A DNA stretch of 64,000 bases, from NCBI RefSeq assembly GCF_000712295.1, contig NZ_JMKI01000002.1, positions 62,015-126,014 on the forward strand, in the 5' to 3' direction. The notes beneath the pieces are model-generated. The model was not told the origin of the DNA, ran no database searches, and saw nothing but the letters and a program-made list of their open reading frames with translations. A program made the position numbers and the translations under genes. The stretch comes from Synergistes jonesii (GTDB taxonomy: Bacteria > Synergistota > Synergistia > Synergistales > Synergistaceae). Shown here one piece after another: positions 17,710 through 25,319 of the stretch. Positions within the stretch are counted from its first letter, which is position 1, and every line of letters starts with the position of its first letter.

Positions 17710-19089
17710 ATGGCGCAAGCCGAATATATTGGAGTAAAAGATATAGAGGGGCCGTTCATCCTCGTCGAGAACGTTACAGGAGTAGGATACGGCGAACTGG
17801 TCGACATACGCGACAGCGCCGGCGCGCGCCGTCACGGTCAGGTGAAATCGCTCAGCGAGAAGGCTACGCTCGTGCAGGTCTTCACCGGTACGGAGGATCT
17901 CGTCCCGAGCGGCACTAAAGTCAAATTCCTCGGAAAGCCGCTGGAGGTGCATCTTTCGAAATACATGCTCGGGCGCACCTTCAACGGGCTCGGCGAGCCG
18001 CGCGACGACTGCGGCGCGCTATACGGAGGAAAGCGCGTCAACATAAACGGCCTGCCGCTGAACCCGATGGCGCGCCAGTACCCGCGCGACTTCATACACA
18101 CTGGCATATCAGCGATAGACACGCTGACGACGCTGATTCGCGGACAAAAACTGCCTATATTCTCCGGCAACGGCCTGCCGCACAACCAGCTCGCAGTGCA
18201 GATAGCCACGCAGGCTCGTGTCGTAGGCTCCGACGAATTCGCGGTCGTCTTCGCCGGCATCGGCGTCAAGCACGACGACGCGGCTTACTTCATGCAGGAG
18301 CTTTCGACGCACGGACATTCGAACAACATCGTAACCTTCCTGAACCTTGCGGACGATCCCGTCATCGAGCGCATCGCCACGCCGCGGATGGCGCTCTCCA
18401 CCGCGGAATACCTCGCCTACGAGCTCGGCATGCACGTCCTCGTAATAATGACGGACATGACGAGCTACTGCGAAGCTCTGCGCGAGCTCGGCGTCGCGGC
18501 CGGCGAAGTTCCGAGCCGCAAAGGCTACCCCGCTTACCTCTACAGCGACCTCGCGTCGCTCTACGAGCGCGCCGGAGTTGTGCGCGGAAAGGAAGGGAGC
18601 GTCACGCAGATACCCATCCTCACGATGCCGAACGACGACATCACGCACCCGATACCAGACCTTACCGGCTTCATCACGGAGGGGCAGATAGTACTTTCCA
18701 GGGAACTCGACGCGAAGAACATCTATCCGCCCATCGACATACTGACGAGCCTCTCGCGCCTTATGAAGGACGGCATAGGCAAGGGCTACACGCGCGAAGA
18801 CCACCCGAGCGTTTCCAGCCAGCTCTTCGCCTCCTACAGCCGAGTGCAAGAGGTCCGTTCCCTCGCCGGAGTCGTCGGCGAAGACGAACTGTCAAAGACG
18901 GACAAGGCTTTCCTCTCCTTCGGTAAGGTCTTCGAGGGCAAATTCCTGAAGCAGGGGAATGAGGAAGAGCGCGATATAGCTTATTCGCTCGACACCGCGT
19001 GGGAAATATTGGGAGAACTGCCAGCCGGAGAGCTTACGCGAGTCAGCATGGCGGACATTGAGGCGCACATCAAAAAGAAAGAAAAATGA
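17710..19089 (+). CDS. ntpB: V-type ATP synthase regulatory subunit B
   Basis: 459 residues from the ATG at 17710, one base after the subunit A stop; an in-frame GTG at 17701 would overlap it, while GGTGAG inside the overlap provides the ribosome site. [11 protein letters not shown] occupies the P-loop position but lacks the GKT sequence, as expected for the non-catalytic B subunit. [21 protein letters not shown] is strongly conserved. It closes the operon and is followed by hairpins ending in a terminator at about 19240. Confidence 0.96.
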   Translation: MAQAEYIGVKDIEGPFILVENVTGVGYGELVDIRDSAGARRHGQVKSLSEKATLVQVFTGTEDLVPSGTKVKFLGKPLEVHLSKYMLGRTFNGLGEPRDDCGALYGGKRVNINGLPLNPMARQYPRDFIHTGISAIDTLTTLIRGQKLPIFSGNGLPHNQLAVQIATQARVVGSDEFAVVFAGIGVKHDDAAYFMQELSTHGHSNNIVTFLNLADDPVIERIATPRMALSTAEYLAYELGMHVLVIMTDMTSYCEALRELGVAAGEVPSRKGYPAYLYSDLASLYERAGVVRGKEGSVTQIPILTMPNDDITHPIPDLTGFITEGQIVLSRELDAKNIYPPIDILTSLSRLMKDGIGKGYTREDHPSVSSQLFASYSRVQEVRSLAGVVGEDELSKTDKAFLSFGKVFEGKFLKQGNEEERDIAYSLDTAWEILGELPAGELTRVSMADIEAHIKKKEK

Positions 19090-19200
19090 CAGGCGCGCCA
19101 AAAATCTGAAAGCAAAAATTTCCCGCCGCAAGGCGGGTACACCTAAGAAAATAATCCGGCAAAGTTATGGTTACGTGCATCTGTCAACCTTGATCAGCTA

Positions 19201-19245
19201 AAAACAGGCGGTATTCTAAAAAACGGAATTCCGCCTGTTTTTGCT
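19201..19245 (+). terminator. Terminator of the V-ATPase operon
   Basis: AAAACAGGCGG and CCGCCTGTTTT are exact 11-base arms, extended inward by ATTC/GAAT after one mismatch, and followed by a U-rich tract. It lies about 110 nt after the ntpB stop. Confidence 0.85.
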
Positions 19246-19327
19246 TGTTTGCAAACATATAGTCATTCAACTTGTATGCGATAACGCAGTACGGAAATGA
19301 ACGCCTCGTTTATTTTTTATATTTTTG

Positions 19328-19501
19328 TCACGCGGATTTGCTCAAGAGCAACGCCCTTCGCCCTTTTTCTTTTTCGTAAGCGGCGTCAGCCGCGAACAAA
19401 TCCGTGTGATCTACTTCCGTCAATTTATACAAGGAGCGTCCGTCAAGAATGTATTTTAATTTTACAGCGCGTTCTCGGAAGACCTTAGAATATACTGTCA
19501 T
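19328..19501 (-). pseudogene. Short minus-strand reading frame, possible gene remnant
   Basis: A frame of 57 residues starts at the complement of 19499-19501 (MTVYSKVFRERAVKLKYIL) and ends LLLSKSA. It has protein-like, non-repetitive composition, and the frame stays open for at least 40 more codons upstream without a good start. That pattern suggests the 3' end of a larger gene cut during acquisition of the adjacent low-GC cassette. I recognise no family; a resemblance of YSKVFRERAVKL to transposase N-termini is too weak to rely on. Confidence 0.3.
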
Positions 19502-19642
19502 GAGTATCGGATACGCCTTATCGTCACTCTTGTATAGTTGATGTAGTATAACGCACTCAATCGGATGTTGAAGAAAAGCGGTAACAAAAGCGCGGGGGAA
19601 ACAAATGAAAATTTGCCATTTGCGGGATGTTCATTCTTCATA

Positions 19643-19683
19643 TTGACAATAATCTATGTAATTTATTATAATGTCGCATAGAC
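19643..19683 (+). promoter_or_regulatory. Promoter and probable ArsR operator
   Basis: TTGACA (19643-19648) and TATAAT (19667-19672) are consensus boxes spaced 18 nt. ATCTATG (19652-19658) and CATAGAC (19677-19683) form an inverted pair straddling the -10 box, the usual placement of an ArsR-family operator for autorepression. Confidence 0.65.
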
Positions 19684-19710
19684 AGTAACCTATCTATCGG
19701 AGGCGATTGT

Positions 19711-19986
19711 ATGAATACGATTGATGTAGCGTTGCTTTGCAAGGCGTTAAGCGACACCAACCGTCTGCAAATTGTTCAAATGCTGTCTGACGGAGAAAAA
19801 TGCGCCTGCAAGCTGCTAGAACAGTTTGAAATCACGCAACCGACACTTTCCTATCACATGAAAACCCTTTGTGAATGCGGACTTGTCGATGTGCGGAAAG
19901 ATGGCAAGTGGAGCCACTATTCGCTTAACGGAGAAACGCTCGCCGCATTTCAACAGTTTATCGGCGGGTTATCTTGCCGCAAATAG
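19711..19986 (+). CDS. ArsR-family metalloregulator
   Basis: 91 residues, a single winged helix. DTNRLQIVQMLSDGEKCACKLLEQFEITQPTLSYHMKTL is the typical ArsR DNA-binding core. Cys31 and Cys33 in EKCACKLL correspond to the metal-sensing ELCVCDL site of ArsR/SmtB proteins, so thiol-binding As(III)-like ligands are the likely signal. CGGAGGCG precedes the ATG. It is the first gene of a four-gene cassette with a permease, a DUF2703 protein and a thioredoxin-like protein. Confidence 0.9.
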   Translation: MNTIDVALLCKALSDTNRLQIVQMLSDGEKCACKLLEQFEITQPTLSYHMKTLCECGLVDVRKDGKWSHYSLNGETLAAFQQFIGGLSCRK

Positions 19987-20003
19987 AAAGACGGCTGCCG
20001 CCG

Positions 20004-20999
20004 ATGTGGAGTTTCATTCAAAATCAGCTTCTTGGTATGAAATGGCTTAATGAACTTATTGGCAAACTGCTGCGGGTTTGCGGGTTTGACATATTAACCC
20101 GTACCGGCGGCAGCGTTCAATTCTTTTTGTATGATGTTCTGAAAATTACGGCGCTACTGTGCTTTTTGATTCTTTTAATTTCGTATATTCAGAGCTATTT
20201 CCCACCGGAACGCAACAAGAAAATATTAGGCCGCTTTCGCGGAATTGGTGCAAACTGTATCGCCGCTTTGCTCGGAACAGTAACGCCCTTTTGCTCTTGC
20301 TCGTCCATTCCGCTATTCATAGGCTTTACCAGCGCAGGCTTGCCTCTTGGAGTAACCTTTTCATTTTTGATTTCCTCGCCTATGGTTGACCTTGGAAGTC
20401 TTATTTTGCTTATGAGCATATTCGGGGCAAAGGTCGCCATTGTATATGTGCTGCTCGGCCTTGTGACTGCCGTCATTGGCGGTACGCTTATTGAGAAGCT
20501 GCACATGGAGCAATACGTCGAGGACTTCATCAAAAGCGCGAGCGCGGTAGATATCGATTCTCCAACGCTGACGCGTAAAGAGCGGTTAATCTACGCAAAA
20601 GACCAAATGCTTTTCACGTTCAATAAAGTGCTGCCCTATATCCTCATTGGCGTGGGCATCGGCGCGATCATTCATAACTGGATACCTGAAAGTTGGATAC
20701 AAATGGTGCTTGGCAGCAACAACCCCTTTGGCGTCGTGCTTGCTACATTCGTCGGTGTTCCCATGTACGCAGACATTTTTGGGACTATACCAGTGGCGGA
20801 GGCGCTGCTTGAAAAGGGGGCGCAGCTTGGTACGATACTTTCCTTCATGATGGCAGTTACCACGCTGTCTCTGCCCTCAATCATTATGCTCCGAAAGGCC
20901 GTAAAGCCGAAGCTGTTAGGCCTGTTTATCGGCATTTGCACGATTGGCATTGTCTTTGTGGGCTACCTGTTTAACGCTTTTCAATTTGTGCTGATATAA
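20004..20999 (+). CDS. Permease of the DUF318/ArsP type
   Basis: 331 residues with about eight to nine hydrophobic helices. The segment GTVTPFCSCSSIPLFIGF near residue 90 holds the paired-cysteine motif of the DUF318 permeases; ArsP members of that family export trivalent organoarsenicals. A long cytoplasmic loop (about 165-195) separates two membrane halves. The start is uncertain: the ATG at 20004 has a weak ribosome site, and a TTG at 19974 that would overlap arsR is possible. It lies directly after the ArsR gene. Confidence 0.82.
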   Translation: MWSFIQNQLLGMKWLNELIGKLLRVCGFDILTRTGGSVQFFLYDVLKITALLCFLILLISYIQSYFPPERNKKILGRFRGIGANCIAALLGTVTPFCSCSSIPLFIGFTSAGLPLGVTFSFLISSPMVDLGSLILLMSIFGAKVAIVYVLLGLVTAVIGGTLIEKLHMEQYVEDFIKSASAVDIDSPTLTRKERLIYAKDQMLFTFNKVLPYILIGVGIGAIIHNWIPESWIQMVLGSNNPFGVVLATFVGVPMYADIFGTIPVAEALLEKGAQLGTILSFMMAVTTLSLPSIIMLRKAVKPKLLGLFIGICTIGIVFVGYLFNAFQFVLI

Positions 21000-21011
21000 G
21001 GAGGCGTACTT

Positions 21012-21500
21012 ATGAACAAAGAAGTGGTCATTGATTATCTCTATCTTGATTTGCAGACCTGCGACCGATGTATCGGAACCGATAAGGTTTTGGAGGGGGT
21101 GATTGCCGAAATCACGCCGACGCTGGAACTGGCTGGATTATCCGTCACATATCGAAAGACGGAAATTAAAACGGCGCACATGGCAGAACAATTCCGCTTT
21201 TTGTCATCACCGACTATTCGGGTAAACGGCGTGGATATTTGCAGAACAGTAAACGAGTCAAGTTGCGCTTGCTGTGGAGAAATCAGCGGAACAGATGTGG
21301 ATTGCCGCGTATTTGAATACGAGGGGCAGAGCTATGAGGTTCCACCAAAAGCGATGCTTGCCGAAGCGATCATGCGCTGTGTGTTTTCGCCAGAGGAGAA
21401 AATAAGCGATTGCTATTCTCTGCCGAAAAATCTCAAAACCTTTTTTGATGGTAAAAGAAACAAAAAATCAGATTGCTGCTGTAAAAGCAGCTGCTGTTAA
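21012..21500 (+). CDS. DUF2703-family protein with cysteine-rich tail
   Basis: 162 residues matching the DUF2703 family, whose members are commonly found beside arsenic-type permeases. Cysteine pairs occur at QTCDRC (Cys17, Cys20) and SSCACCGE near 90, and the C-terminus ends SDCCCKSSCC, five cysteines in eight residues. AAGGAGG precedes the ATG. The function is not established. A thiol/metal-binding or thioredoxin-fold role is inferred from the cysteines and neighbours. Confidence 0.78.
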   Translation: MNKEVVIDYLYLDLQTCDRCIGTDKVLEGVIAEITPTLELAGLSVTYRKTEIKTAHMAEQFRFLSSPTIRVNGVDICRTVNESSCACCGEISGTDVDCRVFEYEGQSYEVPPKAMLAEAIMRCVFSPEEKISDCYSLPKNLKTFFDGKRNKKSDCCCKSSCC

Positions 21501-21519
21501 TTTGAAAGGAGCATTAACT

Positions 21520-21906
21520 ATGGGACTGTTCAGCAAGAAAGAAGAAAAGAAAGAAAGCTGCTGCTGCGCGGATTGCACACCGGAAAAGATGGAACAAGCC
21601 GAAGCGTTCAAATCAGCTCCGGGCGTCAAGGTTCTAGGCTCCGGCTGCGTCAAATGCAACGCGCTTGAAGCCGCCGCCAAAGAAGCCCTCGCAGAGCTTA
21701 ACATGGATACGAATATAGAGCATGTTACAGATTTTGAACAAATCGCCGCTTATGGCGTAATGAGTACGCCGGCGCTCGTAATTAACGACAAAGTGGTATC
21801 TGTCGGAAAGGTTTTGAAAAAAGACGAAGTAATAACCATACTGAACAAACTAGGGGGGAAGCAATTCGTGTACGCCGAAAGAAGCCGGCGCTGGACGAAA
21901 GGATGA
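21520..21906 (+). CDS. Small thioredoxin-fold protein with N-terminal cysteine cluster
   Basis: 128 residues from the ATG at 21520, which has GAAAGGAG correctly placed; an open frame extends 25 codons further upstream but overlaps the previous gene without a ribosome site. VLGSGCVKCNALE contains the CxxC of thioredoxin-like redox proteins (Cys43, Cys46), and MSTPALVIND is the cis-proline region. Residues 14-19 (CCCADC) add a four-cysteine cluster. About 15 basic residues follow the normal end of the fold (ILNKLGG), an unusual tail. It is probably the electron donor or metal-handling partner of the cassette. Confidence 0.8.
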   Translation: MGLFSKKEEKKESCCCADCTPEKMEQAEAFKSAPGVKVLGSGCVKCNALEAAAKEALAELNMDTNIEHVTDFEQIAAYGVMSTPALVINDKVVSVGKVLKKDEVITILNKLGGKQFVYAERSRRWTKG

Positions 21907-21971
21907 AATAGGCAACGGCATGACACTAAGGCCGTGTCGTTCCTGTAAATTTGATATTAATGTCTTATGAG

Positions 21972-22002
21972 CCCCCGCCTCTGCGGCGGGTTTTTATTTT
22001 TT
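21972..22002 (+). terminator. Terminator of the ArsR/permease cassette
   Basis: CCCGCC and GGCGGG form the stem around TCTGC, followed by TTTTTATTTTTT. It closes the low-GC cassette. Confidence 0.8.
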
Positions 22003-22019
22003 ATATTTTTGTGATCTTT

Positions 22020-22059
22020 TATGATAAAAACTTTAAATATATCATATTTATGATATAAT
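22020..22059 (+). promoter_or_regulatory. Palindromic operator and -10 box upstream of hom
   Basis: TATCATA-TT-TATGATA (22040-22055) is a perfect palindrome whose right arm overlaps a TATAAT -10 box (22054-22059). A third TATGATA half-site lies at 22020-22026. No good -35 box is visible, which would fit an activator- or repressor-controlled promoter. Confidence 0.5.
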
Positions 22060-22100
22060 CTATACGATTTTATTTACACAGTTGCAACGGAGGAATGCAG

Positions 22101-23117
22101 ATGAAACACAAAATCGCTCTTGCCGGATGTGGGAATGTCGGCACCGCGCTCCTTGAGATACTTCACGAAAAGAAAAAGGAACTTAAGGATAAATACGCTT
22201 TCGAATATGAAGTGGTATTGATACGCGACCTGATGAAGGGCACGATCATGAACGATCTGGGCCTCGACATGGGAACAGTGCTGGGCGAACTGCACGAGCG
22301 CAATTCGTTCGGTGCGTTCGAACAGGCGTCGGGGCCTCTCGGCGAACTGCTGAAACGCTCCGGCGCCACAGTGCTCGCCGAATGCACGCCGACGAATCTC
22401 AAGACCGGCGAGCCCGGCCTCTCGCATATACGCGACGCTTTAGCCGCCGGCATAAACGTCACGACGACGAACAAGGGGCCGCTTGCGGTGGCCTTCGACG
22501 AGTTGACGGCCGCCGCCGAAAGAAACGGCGTAAAATTCTTATACGAGGGCGTCGTCATGAGCGGTACTCCTATCATCGACATGGTCAAAAACGGCATGGC
22601 GGGCTGTAGCGTGCTCGGCGTAGAGGGCATCCTCAACGGGACGACGAACTTCATCCTTACGAAGATGACGGATGGCGCTACATACCATGAGGCGCTCGCC
22701 GAGGCGACCGAGCTAGGCTACGCCGAAGCGGATCCCTCCGGAGACGTCGAAGGCTGGGACGCCGCTGTGAAGGTCGTTATACTTGCGAAGATACTCTTCG
22801 GGCAGAGCATACAGGTCAAAGACGTGGCGCGCCTCGGCATAACTCAGATAACGCCGCAGCAGATAGCGTCCGCCTCTAAAAACGGCAACGTTATGAAGCT
22901 GATCGCCGGCATAGACTTCGACACGTTCGGAATCCATCCATACGTCATGCCGCGCGAGATAGAGGCGTCGCACCCCTTAGCCCAGGTCGGCGGAGCGGTG
23001 AACGCGATAACGGTAAAGACCGACAACCTCGGAGAGGTCACGCTGACCGGACCTGGCGCCGGGCGCCGCGAGACCGGGCAGGCCCTGCTCTCGGATATGA
23101 TAAGGATGAGCAGATAG
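22101..23117 (+). CDS. hom: Homoserine dehydrogenase
   Basis: 338 residues from the ATG at 22101, seven bases after CGGAGGA; a start two codons earlier would be too close. The N-terminal Rossmann motif is IALAGCGNVGTALLEIL. ATELGYAEADPSGDVEGWDAAVK around 210-230 is the catalytic and substrate-binding signature of homoserine dehydrogenase, and EGILNGTTNFILTKM is also conserved. It reduces aspartate semialdehyde to homoserine, the branch point to threonine, methionine and isoleucine. It lacks a C-terminal ACT domain, so classical allosteric feedback by threonine is not expected. It stands alone between two terminators. Confidence 0.95.
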   Translation: MKHKIALAGCGNVGTALLEILHEKKKELKDKYAFEYEVVLIRDLMKGTIMNDLGLDMGTVLGELHERNSFGAFEQASGPLGELLKRSGATVLAECTPTNLKTGEPGLSHIRDALAAGINVTTTNKGPLAVAFDELTAAAERNGVKFLYEGVVMSGTPIIDMVKNGMAGCSVLGVEGILNGTTNFILTKMTDGATYHEALAEATELGYAEADPSGDVEGWDAAVKVVILAKILFGQSIQVKDVARLGITQITPQQIASASKNGNVMKLIAGIDFDTFGIHPYVMPREIEASHPLAQVGGAVNAITVKTDNLGEVTLTGPGAGRRETGQALLSDMIRMSR

Positions 23118-23203
23118 GACGAGAACAGGCCGCCTTCGCGGCAATTTCGCGGCGCGGCAGTTTAAGTTTAATCCCGCCGTTTGAAGCACATCTCTTTACA
23201 CTA

Positions 23204-23240
23204 AAAAGCGCCGCCTCTTCAGGACGGCGCTTTTATTTTA
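23204..23240. terminator. Bidirectional terminator between hom and the AGCS symporter
   Basis: AAAAGCGCCG and CGGCGCTTTT are exact 10-base arms around an 11-nt loop, with U-rich tracts in both directions. It serves the convergent genes on each side. Confidence 0.85.
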
Positions 23241-23254
23241 GCTTTTCTGCGCGG

Positions 23255-24622
23255 TTACTTCGTCTCAGCTTTGAGCCTTCCGTTTTCGTCGAAGTGATTG
23301 AGCGCCTCGCTCACGACCTTGCTTAGGCCGATGAGGGCGATGAGGTTCGGGAAGACCATGATGCCGTTGAAGAAGTCGGCAAGCTCCCAGACCAGGTTCA
23401 GCTTGAGCACCGAACCGAGCACGACGAATATCATCACGGCCACGCGGTACGGCGTGAGCCCTTTATTGCCTACGAGGAACTTGACGTTCTGCTCGCCGAA
23501 GAAGTACCATCCGATGATCGTCGAGAAGGCGAAGAAGAGCATGCATATCGCTACGAAAGGAAGGCCGAAGGAACCGAGCCCCGTCGTGAAGGCCTTCTGC
23601 GTGAGCGCGATGCCGCTCGTTTTGCCGTCGATGGCGCCTGTGACGAAGATGACGAAAGCCGTCATGTTAAGCACGAGGAATGTATCGACAAACACTCCCA
23701 TGATGGCGACGAAGCCCTGCTCCGCGGGCTGTTTGACCTTCGCCACCGCGTGAGCGTGCGGAGTCGAGCCCATACCGGCTTCGTTGGAGAAGAGGCCGCG
23801 CGCTACGCCGTAACGGATAGCCTCTTTCATCGTCGCTCCGATGATCCCACCGGTGGCCGCCGCCGGGTTGAAAGCTCCCTCGAAGATCATCGCGAAGGCG
23901 GGGGCGATCTGCGAGGCATTGACGACGAGGATGTAAAGCCCGCCAAGGAGGTACCCGATCGCCATAATGGGAACTATTTTCTCCGTTAGCGAGGCGATGC
24001 GCCCCACACCCCCGAAGAATACGAAGCCGCCGACGGCCGCGATCACGACGCCCACAAGAAGACGGTTCGTTCCGAAGGCGTTGTTGAAGGCGTCGGCGAT
24101 GGAGTTAGACTGGACCATGTTGCCGATGAACCCGAGCGCGATGATGATCGCCACGGAAAAGAAGACCGCAAGGCCGCGGCTCTTAAGCCCGTTGGAGATG
24201 TAGTAGGCCGGGCCGCCCACCACGTCGCCTGAGGGCATCTTTTCCTTGTAGACCTGCGCCAGGACCGCCTCGGCGAAAATAGTCGCCATGCCGAAGAAGG
24301 CGGCTATCCACATCCAGAAGATGGCTCCGGGGCCGCCCATCGCGATAGCGGTGGCAGCGCCAGCTAGGTTTCCCGTTCCTACCTGGGCTGCTACCGCCGT
24401 GGCGAGCGCCTGGAAGGAGCTCATGCCTTCTTTGCCAGCGCGTTCGCCGAAAAGCGTGAGCTTGCCGAAGGTATACTTGAAAGCCAGACCAAATTTGCGC
24501 AGCTGAACAAAATTCAGTCTCAGGGTGAAATAAAGTCCGGTTCCGCACAAGAGCGGGATGAGACAATAGAGACCCCAAATAAAGCTGTTGGCCTTCACAA
24601 TGACTGCTGTTAATTGATCCAT
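23255..24622 (-). CDS. Alanine/glycine:cation symporter (AGCS family)
   Basis: 455 residues from the ATG at 24622, where GGAGGG is eight bases upstream; an earlier in-frame start has no ribosome site. About eleven transmembrane helices are visible. GTGNLAGAATAIAMGGPGAIFWMW near residue 80 and FSNEAGMGSTPHAHA near 285 are AGCS signatures. These proteins import alanine or glycine with Na+. Together with the Na+-coupled neighbours it fits an amino-acid-consuming lifestyle. Confidence 0.93.
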   Translation of the reverse strand: MDQLTAVIVKANSFIWGLYCLIPLLCGTGLYFTLRLNFVQLRKFGLAFKYTFGKLTLFGERAGKEGMSSFQALATAVAAQVGTGNLAGAATAIAMGGPGAIFWMWIAAFFGMATIFAEAVLAQVYKEKMPSGDVVGGPAYYISNGLKSRGLAVFFSVAIIIALGFIGNMVQSNSIADAFNNAFGTNRLLVGVVIAAVGGFVFFGGVGRIASLTEKIVPIMAIGYLLGGLYILVVNASQIAPAFAMIFEGAFNPAAATGGIIGATMKEAIRYGVARGLFSNEAGMGSTPHAHAVAKVKQPAEQGFVAIMGVFVDTFLVLNMTAFVIFVTGAIDGKTSGIALTQKAFTTGLGSFGLPFVAICMLFFAFSTIIGWYFFGEQNVKFLVGNKGLTPYRVAVMIFVVLGSVLKLNLVWELADFFNGIMVFPNLIALIGLSKVVSEALNHFDENGRLKAETK

Positions 24623-24946
24623 AAAAATCGCCCTCCAATTACTATTATAATGTAAAGTTAATAACTGCACCGCCGTTACTTATTGTGCTTCCAGCGCCAA
24701 ACACCCTTTCATTTGCAAATGTTCCACACCGTCACCTGGATTATAAAGGCGAAGGATGAAGTTGTAAATTAGCATCTGTAGAATTAAATAAAAATAAAAA
24801 AGATATTTGTTGCCTATAACAAAATCATAAGCGCAAACGGCGATAAAAAACATTATTCTTATGCGCTATAACAAAAAGACAGCAACCGCACAGCCGGCGG
24901 CGCCGTCTTTTTGGGAGAAAATCATAAAAATCTTCTCTCGCTCCGC
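24623..24946. other. Intergenic region upstream of the AGCS gene
   Basis: About 320 nt, AT-rich. It holds a TATAAT on the minus strand (around 24645-24650) that could be the AGCS -10 box, without a clear -35, and the probable terminator of the glyoxalase-like gene. I see no further gene. Confidence 0.4.
24873..24912 (-). terminator. Probable terminator of the glyoxalase-like gene
   Basis: On the minus strand AAAAAGAC and GTCTTTTT flank a GC-rich, partly self-pairing core and end in a U-run, about 35 nt after the stop at 24947. The core pairing is imperfect. Confidence 0.55.
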
Positions 24947-25309
24947 CTATGTCTCAGGCAATATCTCTATCCAGTAGCCGTCCGGGTCCTCTATGAAATA
25001 TAGCCCCATTTCGGTATTTTCGAAGCAGATGCAGCCCATTTTTTCGTGCAGCGCGTGCGCCGCCTCGTAATCCTTCACGTGCATCGCGAGGTGGAATTCG
25101 TCTTCGCCGAGATCGTAGCGCTCCTTGCGGTCAAAGAGGTACGTGAGCTCGAGCTCGAAGGGCGTGACGCCGTCGGTCAGATACACGAGTGTGAAGCCGT
25201 CCCCCTCCACGCGGCGCGCTTCTCTCAGCCCAAGCGCCTTGTCGTAGAATTCGACGCTGCGCTTCAGGTCGAGGACGTTGAAATTAAAGTGGCAGAATAT
25301 GGCGGACAT
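24947..25309 (-). CDS. Glyoxalase I-like VOC-family protein
   Basis: 120 residues with two beta-alpha-beta-beta-beta modules. The opening FCHFNFNVLDLKRSVEFYDKALGL and closing GLYFIEDPDGYWIEILPE are classical glyoxalase I signatures, with candidate metal ligands His7 and Glu at the IEIL end. It would isomerize the hemithioacetal of methylglyoxal and a thiol, although VOC proteins of this size also include other lyases. It is followed by the purine permease on the same strand, 10 nt apart, with AGGTGA as ribosome site. Confidence 0.83.
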   Translation of the reverse strand: MSAIFCHFNFNVLDLKRSVEFYDKALGLREARRVEGDGFTLVYLTDGVTPFELELTYLFDRKERYDLGEDEFHLAMHVKDYEAAHALHEKMGCICFENTEMGLYFIEDPDGYWIEILPET

Positions 25310-25319
25310 TTTCTGTCAC

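Larger units (their letters stand above)
19090..19710. other. Intergenic stretch: V-ATPase terminators and edge of an acquired segment
   Basis: About 620 nt. A GNRA-looped hairpin (CCCGCC GCAA GGCGGG, 19122-19137) and a full terminator follow the V-ATPase operon. From about 19300 onward composition shifts toward AT and stays so until about 22000. It contains a 57-codon minus-strand frame listed separately and the promoter of the arsR-like gene. A 63-codon plus frame at 19297-19488 has no ribosome site and I do not call it. Confidence 0.5.

Noticed and set aside
19297-19488. 63-codon plus-strand frame after the V-ATPase operon
   Set aside because: No ribosome site and no protein-like pattern; it lies antisense to a more plausible remnant frame.
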